Below are positions 28,967 to 39,743 of a stretch of 64,000 bases of DNA, one piece after another; the first letter of the stretch is position 1; the number at the start of each line of letters is the position of its first letter. The notes under the pieces were generated by a model. It did not search any database, had not been told where the DNA came from, and saw nothing but the letters and a program-made list of their open reading frames with translations. This DNA is from Nissolia schottii (taxonomy: Eukaryota; Streptophyta; Magnoliopsida; Fabales; Fabaceae). Position numbers and translations under genes: made by a program. The stretch is taken from NCBI GenBank assembly GCA_003254905.1, contig QANU01076928.1, positions 794,682 to 858,681 on the forward strand. Reading direction: 5' to 3'.

Positions 28967-31900
28967 TTATGTTTTGAGGTAACTCAAACTTTTACGATCT
29001 ATGCCATCCAAACGGATCATTATTGTACCAGCTGTTTCTCCTTCAATCCACTTTATAGATTCCTGCTCTAGTAGCTTTAATATCTGTTCATTATCAAAGA
29101 TCACAACGTCACAAATTGCTTCATGCCTCAAAAATCAGACATCATAAACTTTAAAACCTCATTTCTTGCAAAATGCAAATTATCCAGATTTTCCATTTCC
29201 TATTTATCAAATATAAAACAAGCACACTATTTTGTTTATAAGAAAATAAAAAACTAAAATTGAACTTAGTTGATCTTACCAGGCGTCTGCGAGACCCTTT
29301 AGTGCTATCTTGATCATCTGCTTCAATGATAACCTTGAGGTACTCAATTGCTGATAGTAATGAGTGAAGGTTAGAATACCATAGAAAACAGAAAGCAGGT
29401 GGGAAATTGAAAAGGACCGATCGATCAATGATTAATAATTTAATACAGATTAGCAGTTCGGTGCAGTAACTTACAATGAATGCCAGCAAGTGAAGAAAGA
29501 TGACACTTCAGTAGACGTCTAGCATCCTTTGCGCCATGGTCGTGCAAGTCGAGCGACATTTCTTGTGCTTCTGCACTCCTGTCAATAATTGCAATACACG
29601 AAACACTAAATCACCTATCTTACAAATTTTCCATGCTAACCCCCTTACAACAAAGGAGACGCAAAAATTACGCACGGCCAATGCAAATTTCAGAGCAGAA
29701 GATATTAACTTGGTTTCAAGAATCATTTTGCTAGATTCTTCATCAGCTTCACGAGCCTTCTTGAGAAAAAAATGCCCCTGCCATCACCATAGCATACACA
29801 AATAATAAAATTTGGTTTAGTGTAATCTTAACTATTATATATTATATCTTATTTAATTAAAAAACATGTATAAGGTTACAGCTTACATTATCTTGGACAA
29901 ATATGATAGTTAGAACTCAAGATATCTTCAATGAATCAGAAAATCGGAAGACATGAACAAAGTCTATTGAGTCATATCACAACGCAATGTATTGCCAAGC
30001 ACAGTTCTATAAAAATCTTACCTGGTCTAAAAGTTTTTCAGCTTTGATTTTATCCCCCTTTGCAAATGCATCAATCGCCTGAAGTGACAAGTGACCCATA
30101 AAAGTAGGTTACAGTGTAAACAGCAAAGACCGCAAACCAGTTAGTTATTCTGCCTAGTACCTACTAAAATAATCAAATGTGGGTGAAAAATGAAACCCCC
30201 ATATAAGGTGGGAAAAATATTGCAACATACCGCTTTATAATATTCATTCATTGTCGCCCGGTACTCCTTTACAGCTCTACGTACATTCCGGTAGTCTTCT
30301 TCATCCTCCGGATCTGCAATAATGGGCGCACATTAGTATAAAGTACAACTCCACTTCAAAAAGAGAAAATATAGGATCCAGACATGTAATAAGAAATATA
30401 AGAAAAGAAAACGGTCAATTGATTTTGCTTCAAAGAGTGCAAGCAAACTTGGCCGGCAGTGTGGACGACTGTACGAATCAACTAGGATGAATAATCCTCA
30501 GTCATAGGAAGGGCATGAAAAGTTATTGAGTCTAGCGTAGAATAATTCAAATCTTGTCTTGCATCATTCAAGAAATCCTAATAGTAACCAGAATATCATA
30601 ATCACACACATACCAAAGAATAATAAACAAGATAAAATATATTAATGAAATGCCAATGCCACAAACGCTCACAAAAGTCATGTAGCTCAATAAATGAATT
30701 TTTAACAACCAAATAACTGAGAATCAAGTTTTCCAGACTAACAAAAGGAAAATAAAGATCAAGAATCAGATTTAGGGAAGTACCATGTAGTTCTCGTTGT
30801 GAGAAGTTCAGATCAATCTTATGTTCTTCCATGTAGTCTTCAGGAGGTTCAAGCACTGCATGTCCAGACCGTGAACGGCTACCAACATCCTTTACAGTTT
30901 TTGTAGGAGGCTCCTCAGAACGCTCATAACCATTAAACAAAGCAGACAAGACATCTTTCTGAAGTTCATCTTTATCTTTTTGTTTTTGATGTAATTCCAC
31001 TCCTTTATTTGAAACTAAGTTTATATTGCTGTATGAAAAAGAGATTACAATTCAGACCAAAAATGTGGCATGGAGGAGTTGATTATTACTTTTGACCATA
31101 AGGCTGATTAAAGCAAAACATAAAGTAGAAGTCCTTTGTCCTTAATTGCAACTATGATGATCGCAGTGGTAGATCTTAGTAGAACAAAAAATGAGAGGAG
31201 AAAGAAGGGAAAAGAAAAAAATACCTTCCAAGGTAATTTAGATTCTGAGACTTTCTTTCAGATGAAGGTAATTCAGATTTTGGCTTCGTATCTGTAAACT
31301 GCAAAGTAAACTAGCTTAATCAGAAATTCAGTTAGTTAAAACAATAGCACATAGCAATCAATAATCTAGATGACTGCTAGAATTTGAACCTGGAAGTCCA
31401 GATATAACTTTCTATTTAAAAAAGGTGAAAATAAAAAACTAAGAGAATACAAAGCAATCACCACCAGAGCAGGAACCTGATAGCTCCTTTCACTCTTCGG
31501 TAATAATGAAGTACAATAGTGAACAACCTAATTGCGCAAACAAAATGATAGAACTGTGGGCATTGGGGTCCTTTTCAAAACATTGTGTGTTCCTCACAAA
31601 CAATTGATTTCTAAAATCGTTCAGGTATATCACCAGACAATGCTCAAGATAAAGGCTGGCAAGGGTCAAACTATCATAACAGGAGGTAACCCTTTCCCTT
31701 GCCTGAACTTTACACTCCCTGTAAAAGGCAGGATTTAATCCTAAATCCTTGCATCCACTGCAAAGGCATTTTAAAATTAAAAGATAACAACACTGTATTT
31801 ACAAATAGTGATAATGAAAGTACCATAAGTAATCTTAGTGGAGCATCAAGTATAAATTATCTTGGCATTCATACTTACGTTCCCAGCTGAATCGCCAACA

Positions 31901-33293
31901 TCAGCTGTCCTTGTGTCCAAACCCACAACTGATCCATCTAGAAGTTTGTCCATGCTCTGGAGGATTTTCAAAGTATTTCTAAATGTACCACAATGATGTC
32001 ATGAAAATGCGAAATGACATTAAAAAATGAAGCAGAATTTGTGTACCTTCTGCATATCATAACCGCAAGACTCTGCATTTTTTTGCAATGAAATAAGGTC
32101 AGCTGTTATTACAAACAAAAGAAATAATGCTAATAACAAGAATACAGTTCAGTTATATGTGACTTGTCTTGGTTATGGAAATTAACAAAAAGTAATACAT
32201 ATTAGTTCAGTATATTGTAATGCTTAGTAGTTAAGTCAATATTCTTGATAAGTAATAGTAATAATTGATAACACAAAGTAAAGCTGGATTCGTTAATACA
32301 TAACAGAGTGGCAGATAAGATAGAAAATCGAGTGTTCACTGTTCAATTGGTTGGCTCAAGTCCAGGTAGTGAACATTCAAGACTTGTATCAGATCCACCT
32401 ACAAGCTATTTTATTTTCTAGACACATCATAATTAATACCAGACAACGGTTAAGCTATTTAAAACAACATAAACAATCCCAACAAGATCATGATCAATAT
32501 AATGAAATAGTATTATAAAGAGTTATGCTATTAAATAATGTACTTTTTGTGAAAAATTGTACTTTCAATTCAGTAATATAGCAGGGAACTTTCTCAAAAA
32601 ATGGTTAGCTAAGCAGTATAAGAAAATATACAAATGGAAAAAATGAAATGTCAGCATAACAGATAATGATTCAATTAATTCCGGAATGAGATCAGTATGG
32701 TGTCAATTGAACAGCAAAGAGTTTCAGAATTATATACCAAGAACTCCCCGTATCATATCTCTGTCGAGCCGAAAGCCATATCCAAGCATTTTAAATAAGA
32801 AATCTTCCATGTCCAGGTGAAGCTGATCATGCTTTAAGACTTTTGGCTTTGTTTTTTCACGCCAGATTCCAGTCATTGGTAGTGCCTTTGCATCTAACTT
32901 CACTGGTTTTGTCGCACTGTAAGACCCATTTGCAGATGGCATGGGTCTAACATAATCCTTACCGATAACGCTTGAAACAGAACCTGCTGAAACGGGGCGA
33001 GCTTTGGGCCTTAACTTTTTTCTTTCTAGGCATGAATTTTCAAAGGAATGTCCATCGGATGATGCTGAAGACTCTTCAACCCTGACATCTGCATTAGATG
33101 AATGGCTTGCAGAGGACAAGGAGCTCCCCTGCATCTCATACAAAATGTCACCGGCCAAGTCTGCATTCCGGTCTGCCTTGCAATACGCAGAAGATATTTC
33201 CTCAAGCGAAAATGTGGAGCCAAATGCATCAAGCAAACACTTTAATGCTTTCTCTTCATCACATGTGACTACATTTTGGCCAGAGACTTCCAT
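28967..33293 (-). CDS. SDE5: SDE5-like protein (UBA-like, DUF1771 and Smr domains), 11 exons
   Basis: Coding exons in transcript order: 33293-32738, 32072-32047, 31956-31879, 31298-31225, 31028-30784, 30313-30231, 30078-30022, 29777-29710, 29578-29475, 29350-29280, 29083-28967. All splice sites are GT/AG and in phase, giving 492 aa. The N-terminus (DEEKALKCLLDAFGS..) and residues ~160-205 (DFLFKMLGYGF..SCGYDMQKSMDKLLD) look like UBA/CUE-type helices. Residues ~327-396 are DUF1771 (DYRNVRRAVKEYRATMNEYY..), and ~400-492 are Smr-like (HDHGAKDARRLL..GSRRRL..IRLDGIDRKSL). This arrangement fits Arabidopsis SILENCING DEFECTIVE 5, which acts with RDR6/SGS3 in trans-acting siRNA production and transgene silencing. 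The sister family At5g58720 is the main alternative. A splice acceptor 14 nt upstream of the ATG (exon resumes at 33307) shows an intron in the leader, whose first exon may lie in or beyond the assembly gap. Confidence 0.87.
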
Positions 33294-33307
33294 GTTATGC
33301 TTGAACC

Positions 33308-33628
33308 CTGTAAAGAAGAAAATAAGATAAAATATATATAGAATTGATCACTTTTTTCCCCCTGAATTCGATGCAACAAGGATATTTGTACGTGAATAAC
33401 CATTTTGGTATCTAGAAAATCGAATCATTTGTGCGAGAGAGGATGTGTTTGTGTAATTGAGTATATCCATGATTGTAGTTTTGAACAGTCAAAAGCAAAT
33501 TAAGGTAGAACAACTGAACAAGTAAGAAAGAGTACAATTACCACTAAGAGGAGAGCTTCCCTAGCAAAAGTGAAACCTCTAAGTATATGTGATACAAGAA
33601 GAACTGAAAAACAAAATTAAAAAAAAAA
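33308..33628 (-). other. Leader intron/promoter side of SDE5-like gene
   Basis: Sequence directly upstream of the CDS on the minus strand, starting with the 3' end of a leader intron (TTCTTTACAG). The noncoding first exon was not located; it could lie here or in the gap. Confidence 0.4.
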
Positions 33629-34513
33629 NNNNNNNNNNNNNNNNNNNNNNNNNNNNNNNNNNNNNNNNNNNNNNNNNNNNNNNNNNNNNNNNNNNNNNNN
33701 NNNNNNNNNNNNNNNNNNNNNNNNNNNNNNNNNNNNNNNNNNNNNNNNNNNNNNNNNNNNNNNNNNNNNNNNNNNNNNNNNNNNNNNNNNNNNNNNNNNN
33801 NNNNNNNNNNNNNNNNNNNNNNNNNNNNNNNNNNNNNNNNNNNNNNNNNNNNNNNNNNNNNNNNNNNNNNNNNNNNNNNNNNNNNNNNNNNNNNNNNNNN
33901 NNNNNNNNNNNNNNNNNNNNNNNNNNNNNNNNNNNNNNNNNNNNNNNNNNNNNNNNNNNNNNNNNNNNNNNNNNNNNNNNNNNNNNNNNNNNNNNNNNNN
34001 NNNNNNNNNNNNNNNNNNNNNNNNNNNNNNNNNNNNNNNNNNNNNNNNNNNNNNNNNNNNNNNNNNNNNNNNNNNNNNNNNNNNNNNNNNNNNNNNNNNN
34101 NNNNNNNNNNNNNNNNNNNNNNNNNNNNNNNNNNNNNNNNNNNNNNNNNNNNNNNNNNNNNNNNNNNNNNNNNNNNNNNNNNNNNNNNNNNNNNNNNNNN
34201 NNNNNNNNNNNNNNNNNNNNNNNNNNNNNNNNNNNNNNNNNNNNNNNNNNNNNNNNNNNNNNNNNNNNNNNNNNNNNNNNNNNNNNNNNNNNNNNNNNNN
34301 NNNNNNNNNNNNNNNNNNNNNNNNNNNNNNNNNNNNNNNNNNNNNNNNNNNNNNNNNNNNNNNNNNNNNNNNNNNNNNNNNNNNNNNNNNNNNNNNNNNN
34401 NNNNNNNNNNNNNNNNNNNNNNNNNNNNNNNNNNNNNNNNNNNNNNNNNNNNNNNNNNNNNNNNNNNNNNNNNNNNNNNNNNNNNNNNNNNNNNNNNNNN
34501 NNNNNNNNNNNNN
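33629..34513. other. Assembly gap (885 N)
   Basis: Run of undetermined bases flanked by an A-run on the left and a T-run on the right. Long open frames across it are artefacts of N translation. The upstream leader or promoter of the SDE5-like gene may be missing here. Confidence 0.99.
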
Positions 34514-34566
34514 TAAAAACCTTTTTTTTTTTTTTTTGTCAATGGTGCATAACAAACTTCTCGATG

Positions 34567-34764
34567 AAGTTTTTCATTCTCAAAAAAAAAAACACATACA
34601 ACAAGAACAAAATAATTTGTAGTAAAATTTTGATGTTACACAAAAAGGTTATGTTCCATTTTAAGTTTTTCATTCCTAAAAAAAATATTATATATATACA
34701 CACAAAAAGAACAAAACAATTTGCAGTAAAATTTTGATGTTACACGAAAATGTTATGTTCCATT
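34567..34764. repeat. Tandem direct repeat, two ~100-bp copies
   Basis: Copies at 34567-34662 and 34663-34764 both begin AAGTTTTTCATTC and share AGTAAAATTTTGATGTTACAC and GTTATGTTCCATT near their ends. Sits next to the assembly gap, which may therefore span more copies. Confidence 0.8.
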
Positions 34765-35660
34765 ATTTTTAGTTTAGCCACATAACTTTTTTGTGTTACA
34801 TCCAAATTTCAAACTTTACTATCTAATATTAGGTTTTATGTTTAACTATATTAATTGTTCAAAATAAATAAAAAATGAATCGAATTGAAAATCAATATAA
34901 AAAATTCGAAAACGGATCAAAACTGAAATTAATTGGTTTAGTTTGGCACTTATTTTTATGAAAATTAATTGATTTAGTTTCATTTTGATTTTAATTTTTA
35001 AACCAAACCAAATTAATGATATATATATATATATAAAAGATAGGGGGTTACATGATTAAAAAAAAATTACTAAAGTAAGAGATTTACTTTAAAGAGCAAA
35101 GATTAAAGTGAGTTTGAATCAATAAAGCGAAATTAGGTCTCATCTTTTATTTTATTAATCTAATAGTGAGAATATTGATTTTACCTTTTAAAGTGAATCT
35201 TTCACATTAAAAGATCCAAACTCACATATTATGACTTATTCATATCTAATTTTTAGTATTTATAAAATTTGTTAGTGTTAAACATTAGTATAATTATTTT
35301 TATAATTAACATAGACTTATAACTATTTAATTTTGAAAAAATTATTTGTGATTAACCTAAATTTAATGAAACTAAAGATACATTTTATATTTTATAAACA
35401 TTCTAATAAAAAATTGAACCAATTCAAACTGACTTTAATTAGTTTAGTTTTCTTATGATAATTGGACCAAAATAAAATTTATTGCTTGGATCAAATGAGT
35501 TTTGTTATCAAAATCAAACCAAATCGAATCACGAACATTATAGTCAACACCAATGACAATAAAGAAAACATTTAAACATGTTAGAAGAGAAAGGTAAATT
35601 AAGGGATATGACTGTGAACTTATAAAAATTATATAATCGTTATCCTTCAATAAAATGGAT
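34765..35660. other. AT-rich repeat-like DNA, no gene seen
   Basis: Runs of AATTGGTTTAGTTTGG-like words and a TA microsatellite near 35021-35036. No coding feature. Confidence 0.45.
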
Positions 35661-36100
35661 TATGTATTAGCTCAAGTTGTGCCGACCCAATAATGCACCC
35701 AAGGTCCAAGATTCCAAGAGCGAATCCAAGACATGGGCCCAATCCACCCAAGGTCTCTCGTGATTGATAAGCTCAGATAACTACTCCCCACGTTCAAAGG
35801 TGGAGGATCTCAACTGTTAGAAAAAGAGGAGGGGGAGATCCCCACATACTTGTAACCTTGTTCACCTCCTAACAATAGATAAAAGACCTATTTGAACGTC
35901 ACTATGGTCGCACGTCATTGAGTCAAAATATGCTATTAACCCTAAATTGCACACCTTACAATTGTGTTTTGACTAGAATGTTAAAGTGCCTTGCAAGTTC
36001 ACCCTCAATGTCACACCATCCACGAGGAGTTTGGACCGGAGAGGGAAAAGGTCAGCAAACCCTGAACACATCACCCTGTGTTCACAAGTCATAATAGATT
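35661..36100 (+). mobile_element. Decayed LTR-like fragment
   Basis: More GC-rich than its surroundings. It contains a degenerate form (GTTAAAGTGCCTTGCAAGTTCACC, split here by mutations) of the motif found near the 3' end of the LTRs at 12.2 and 38.4 kb, and ends near a CCTGTGTTCAC word. Boundaries are unclear, and there is no coding domain or target duplication. Confidence 0.35.
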
Positions 36101-36436
36101 AGTTTCTCTTAGAAATTTTGATATAATTGATCATTTTTTTTAATTAAACCCCTTGTTAATGTTCATTTTTGTCAAGGAACATTTTTAATCTAACAAATAT
36201 TTTATTATTAACTAGTGTGCTGCTAAGTGCCGAATTTACGTATTTACACATATTGAAAAGGCACCTATCTGCTTAAGTTTAATGAATTATCTGATTAGAA
36301 TTCCCCACTTTTGTAGGATTTATAAAATATTTTAGAGATGGATACAAGATGAAGATCGAAGAGAAATCCCACAAAGAAAGGTAACAAAGAGCAAAAGGGG
36401 CAAGAAGAAGCAGAAAAGCAAAGGCAAAAGCAGATA

Positions 36437-36726
36437 CCGCTCAGCGGTGACAATTAGCTGCTCAGCGGCTCGCACGAAGGAACCGCTCAGCGGAAGGGAC
36501 CTAACCACTCAGCGGACCTTGCTTCAAGGTGAAGAAACTTAGCCGCGAAGGAAGCTCTGCAGCCGCACCTGCAGCCGCAATACCGCCCTGCTCTGACACC
36601 GCTCAGCGCACCGCACGCCGCTCAGCGCCTCTGACAGATAATGTCAGAGCAGAGCCACCATTCAGAGGAACAGTGGCGGCGAAGAAAGCTCAGACCGCTG
36701 AGCGGGGTACCCAGGCCGCTCAGCGG
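36437..36726. repeat. Eight dispersed CCGCTCAGCGG-type palindromic 11-mers
   Basis: Copies start at 36437, 36458, 36483, 36505, 36599, 36618, 36695 and 36716. Five-base arms (CCGCT/AGCGG) around one central base make each a small hairpin. Four copies are perfect, one has the other central base (CCGCTGAGCGG) and three carry one change. Adjacent spacings cluster at 19-25 bp, about two DNA turns. All lie upstream of the TATA box of the enclosing LTR. Confidence 0.9.
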
Positions 36727-36744
36727 TGACCCCCAAACTCGGCC

Positions 36745-36753
36745 TATAAATAG
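36745..36753 (+). promoter_or_regulatory. TATA box inside the 36.2-kb LTR
   Basis: TATAAATAG in a GC-rich setting, 19 bases after the last palindromic 11-mer. The expected core promoter of the LTR. Confidence 0.6.
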
Positions 36754-37675
36754 AGGCCGAGGCTCACAACATGGAAGCATCATTTTTTAGAGTTCAGAAT
36801 TCGTTCTTTTCTCATTTCATTTCAATTTCAAATCTTAAGTTAGTTTAGCAACAAAGAGGAGGCTAGTGAAGGAGCCGGGAGAATCAAGGAAGCACGGCAG
36901 ACGTCGTCATGATAGCGTGAGAATGTGTCATGGTAAGCGTCCATCACCTGGCCTCCGCGATACTCTTGTAAGATGGATTTGTAATCCTCTTGTTGTTGGG
37001 ATTTTGATGATTGTTATAGACTAATTGTATCCATGTACTTTTACATTAATGAATCTATCATTTTCTATGATTTGCATGAATCGATTTTACACTTAATGCT
37101 TGTTTTAGCTTAGCTACCTAAAGCATGATTTCAAACTGCATGGTTGCGCGTGAGAACGGCGTCATAAGTTGGAACAAAATCAATTCATCTAATAAACCTA
37201 ATTGCTAGAAATAGAGTTAGGGATATTAGTCGCTTTTAACATCTAAAATAATGCTGGTGTACTTTGTTAAGCTCGTGTGCGAGAGTGACAGCATAACAAG
37301 GGAAACCTGTGATCTTTTCATGCGCGAGAGCGATGAACAAGTTAAGAACTGATGACGAGGAATCAAAGAAATGATAGTTCTGATGTTTTAAGTTATGAAT
37401 GCATGAAACTATAATATGATTCAAATCCCAACAAGCTTCCTGATCTGTCTCTGATTTGTTGCCTATTTATCTTTCTGTTATTTATTTATTTATCCAATTA
37501 TCAAATCACCAATCCTTCACTTTATTGTTTAATTAACAAACTCAAGAACGATATTTTTGCAACTCTCTGTGGATACGATAATACCTGACTATACTGCAAT
37601 TGGATTCCTTGTGAATCTGAAAGCTGTAAAGAAGGATATATTATTTGAACGACGAGAGTAAAAATGCTTTCAACA

Positions 37676-38428
37676 CGTGCCTTGAGAGACATGATTTTAT
37701 GTCTTTCAAGTATTGTACATATTTGAAAGAAAAAAAAGGAGGAGAAAAAATGATAATGTTAATGATTTTTAAAATAATTATTTAAAATAATTAACAAATT
37801 AAAAGGAGAATATTTGTTAATAAGAAAACTATCAAGACTATTTTTAGTAAACAAAACTTGTGCACAAAAAAAAGTTATTTCCTTAAAAAAATGTATTAGT
37901 GGATAGAAGTAATTATTGAATTATTAAAAATTTTGAACTCATTTCTCAATAAAGAAAAAAGAAAAAAGATAACTGCCATGATTATTTGAAAACTACCAAA
38001 GTTGTTTGGGGAGGGGGGAAATTTGGACACCATAACAATTTTTGTTTTGTTTTGAAATCTCCTTTATATATATAATATATGGAATAACCGGGTCAACAAG
38101 TCAATCCGTTAGCTGGTCGGCTTGAATCAATGAAACTAAAAACAGGTTTTGATTTTTTTTTAATGTATTCTCATTGACCTGAACATGCTTATTTAATTTG
38201 TTCTCTTATTTTCTCTGTCACATACACTTTTACTCTCTCCAAAAACGCTTGTTTCAACATTCCATTCCAAAATATGAGTTTGCAGGAAGAGCAAATTAAC
38301 CATTCCATTATTTAACGAGGAATGCTATGGGTATAATATAAATGTAAACAACAAGATTCAACCATTTCATAAAAGCACACATTCCATAATGCTCATTTTC
38401 TTTTTCTTTATGGTAAGACTCATACTTT
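37676..38428. other. AT-rich spacer between two LTRs
   Basis: No gene or recognisable element seen. Confidence 0.5.
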
Positions 38429-38879
38429 TGTTACGGACTGGACCATAAAGGTCCATTCTAGAGGCCCACGATATAAGCCCATTTCCCCGACCCAAACGTC
38501 TGCGGGACAGCCCAACCTGGCCGAGTTGTCAGACGACCGAACAAGAGCTCCGAGATCCTCTCCCCCACTTTCTCGGGTTTAACTACCCCGAGGTCCTCTC
38601 CTCCCACCTCGGCACGTGGATCCGAGATACTCTCCTGCCAGCTATACGGGTCGAGATATCCTCCCCCACCGCGACATGCGAAAGAATCTCAACACCCCTT
38701 AGTATATAATAATCCGTACCCCAGGTATGAGAGCAGTTGATTATTACTTATTATATTTCCTTAAGCCTTTGCTAACTTGAGCATCGGAGTCCTTGCAGGT
38801 ACCCACGCAGCCCCGAGACCAGAGACTATCTTGAAGCTCCAAGATCTAGAGTGTGGACTGAGGTACTTACTTCGGAACA
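38429..38879 (+). mobile_element. Solo LTR, 451 bp, with 5-bp target duplication
   Basis: Starts TGTTACGG and ends GGAACA. The 5 bp before it (38424-38428, ACTTT) are repeated exactly after it (38880-38884). It contains the ACTTGAGCATCGGAGT..CTTGCAGGTACC phrase shared with the 12.2-kb fragment. No internal region or second LTR remains, so it arose by recombination between LTRs. Confidence 0.8.
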
Positions 38880-38884
38880 ACTTT

Positions 38885-39743
38885 ATTAAAAAAAAGTTGG
38901 CTCTTGTTATTCATATTTATGTTATACTCACAACATTCTTGTTATTCAACTTAATATTGCACACAACAATACATGTTAAGTGGAAAATGACTACACACGC
39001 AAACGTGCACACAAAAAAGAATAATTTAGACAATATTGCCAAGTTTTCCATTGCCTTAAGTTTGTGTTGGGGAAAATCTTAGGAATTCACCCAAAGATCT
39101 AGAAGCAACGATCGTTCGCAAATAATTATTTACTTTTTTTTTATTTTAGTATTTTTATAAATAATTATTTACTTTCAAAATCTGAACAACATTAATTACT
39201 TTATTTCACATCATACACATATTAAATAAACTTACTAAGATAATAGTAAATGAGAAAATAAAAATAAAAATAAAAATAAATGTATTAAATAGGAGTAATT
39301 TTGTAAAATATTATAATTTTTAATTATTTTTTTAATACTTGTGCATAACTCAAAGTGAAAAATTAATAAAAAATGAAAGAATTATTTTTTTCACCTAACA
39401 AATATTTTCCCACACAATCATAATTAAATAGGCACTCTACACTCCCACAAGTATTTCAGGCATCCAATTTTCACCACACAAACAATCCAATGAACGACAA
39501 AAAAGAAATAAAAGAGACACCAAAATTTTTAATGTGAGAAAACCCCAAATAAAAGGGGTAAAAAACTCACAGGACCTAGTCCAGTAAAATCCGTCCACTA
39601 AGATAGTAAGTGTACAATCAGTCTTTCTAGCAACACTAAGAAATTACAACAATCTCGCATATGCCTCATTTTTTTTCTTCTTCTTTTTTTTTCTTTCTTT
39701 ATTCCTTTAGTGGCTCCTCGTAGACATGCCATACATATTGGCA
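38885..39743. other. Intergenic, 3' of ASG1-like gene A
   Basis: AT-rich DNA and probable 3' UTR of the minus-strand gene ending at 39744. Nothing else recognised. Confidence 0.5.

Larger units (their letters stand above)
36221..37675 (+). mobile_element. Probable solo LTR (Ty3/gypsy type) with palindromic repeat cluster
   Basis: Starts TGCTAAGTGCCGAATTTACG and ends in CA, flanked by TGTGC (36216-36220) and CGTGC (37676-37680), a target duplication with one mismatch. Inside is a U3-like part with eight copies of a CCGCTCAGCGG-type 11-mer, then a strong TATA box (TATAAATAG, 36745-36753), and near the 3' end the phrase AACTCTCTGTGGATACGATA, which resembles the 3' part of many plant gypsy LTRs. 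Length 1455 bp. No gag/pol or second LTR is present in the window, so it is read as a solo LTR. Confidence 0.6.

Noticed and set aside
33544..34737. Long open frames of 312-382 codons across 33.5-34.7 kb
   Set aside because: They consist almost wholly of N and only reflect the assembly gap.
36529..36729. 66-aa plus-strand frame in the GC-rich palindrome cluster
   Set aside because: Translation of the repeated 11-mers in an LTR U3 region, not a protein gene.
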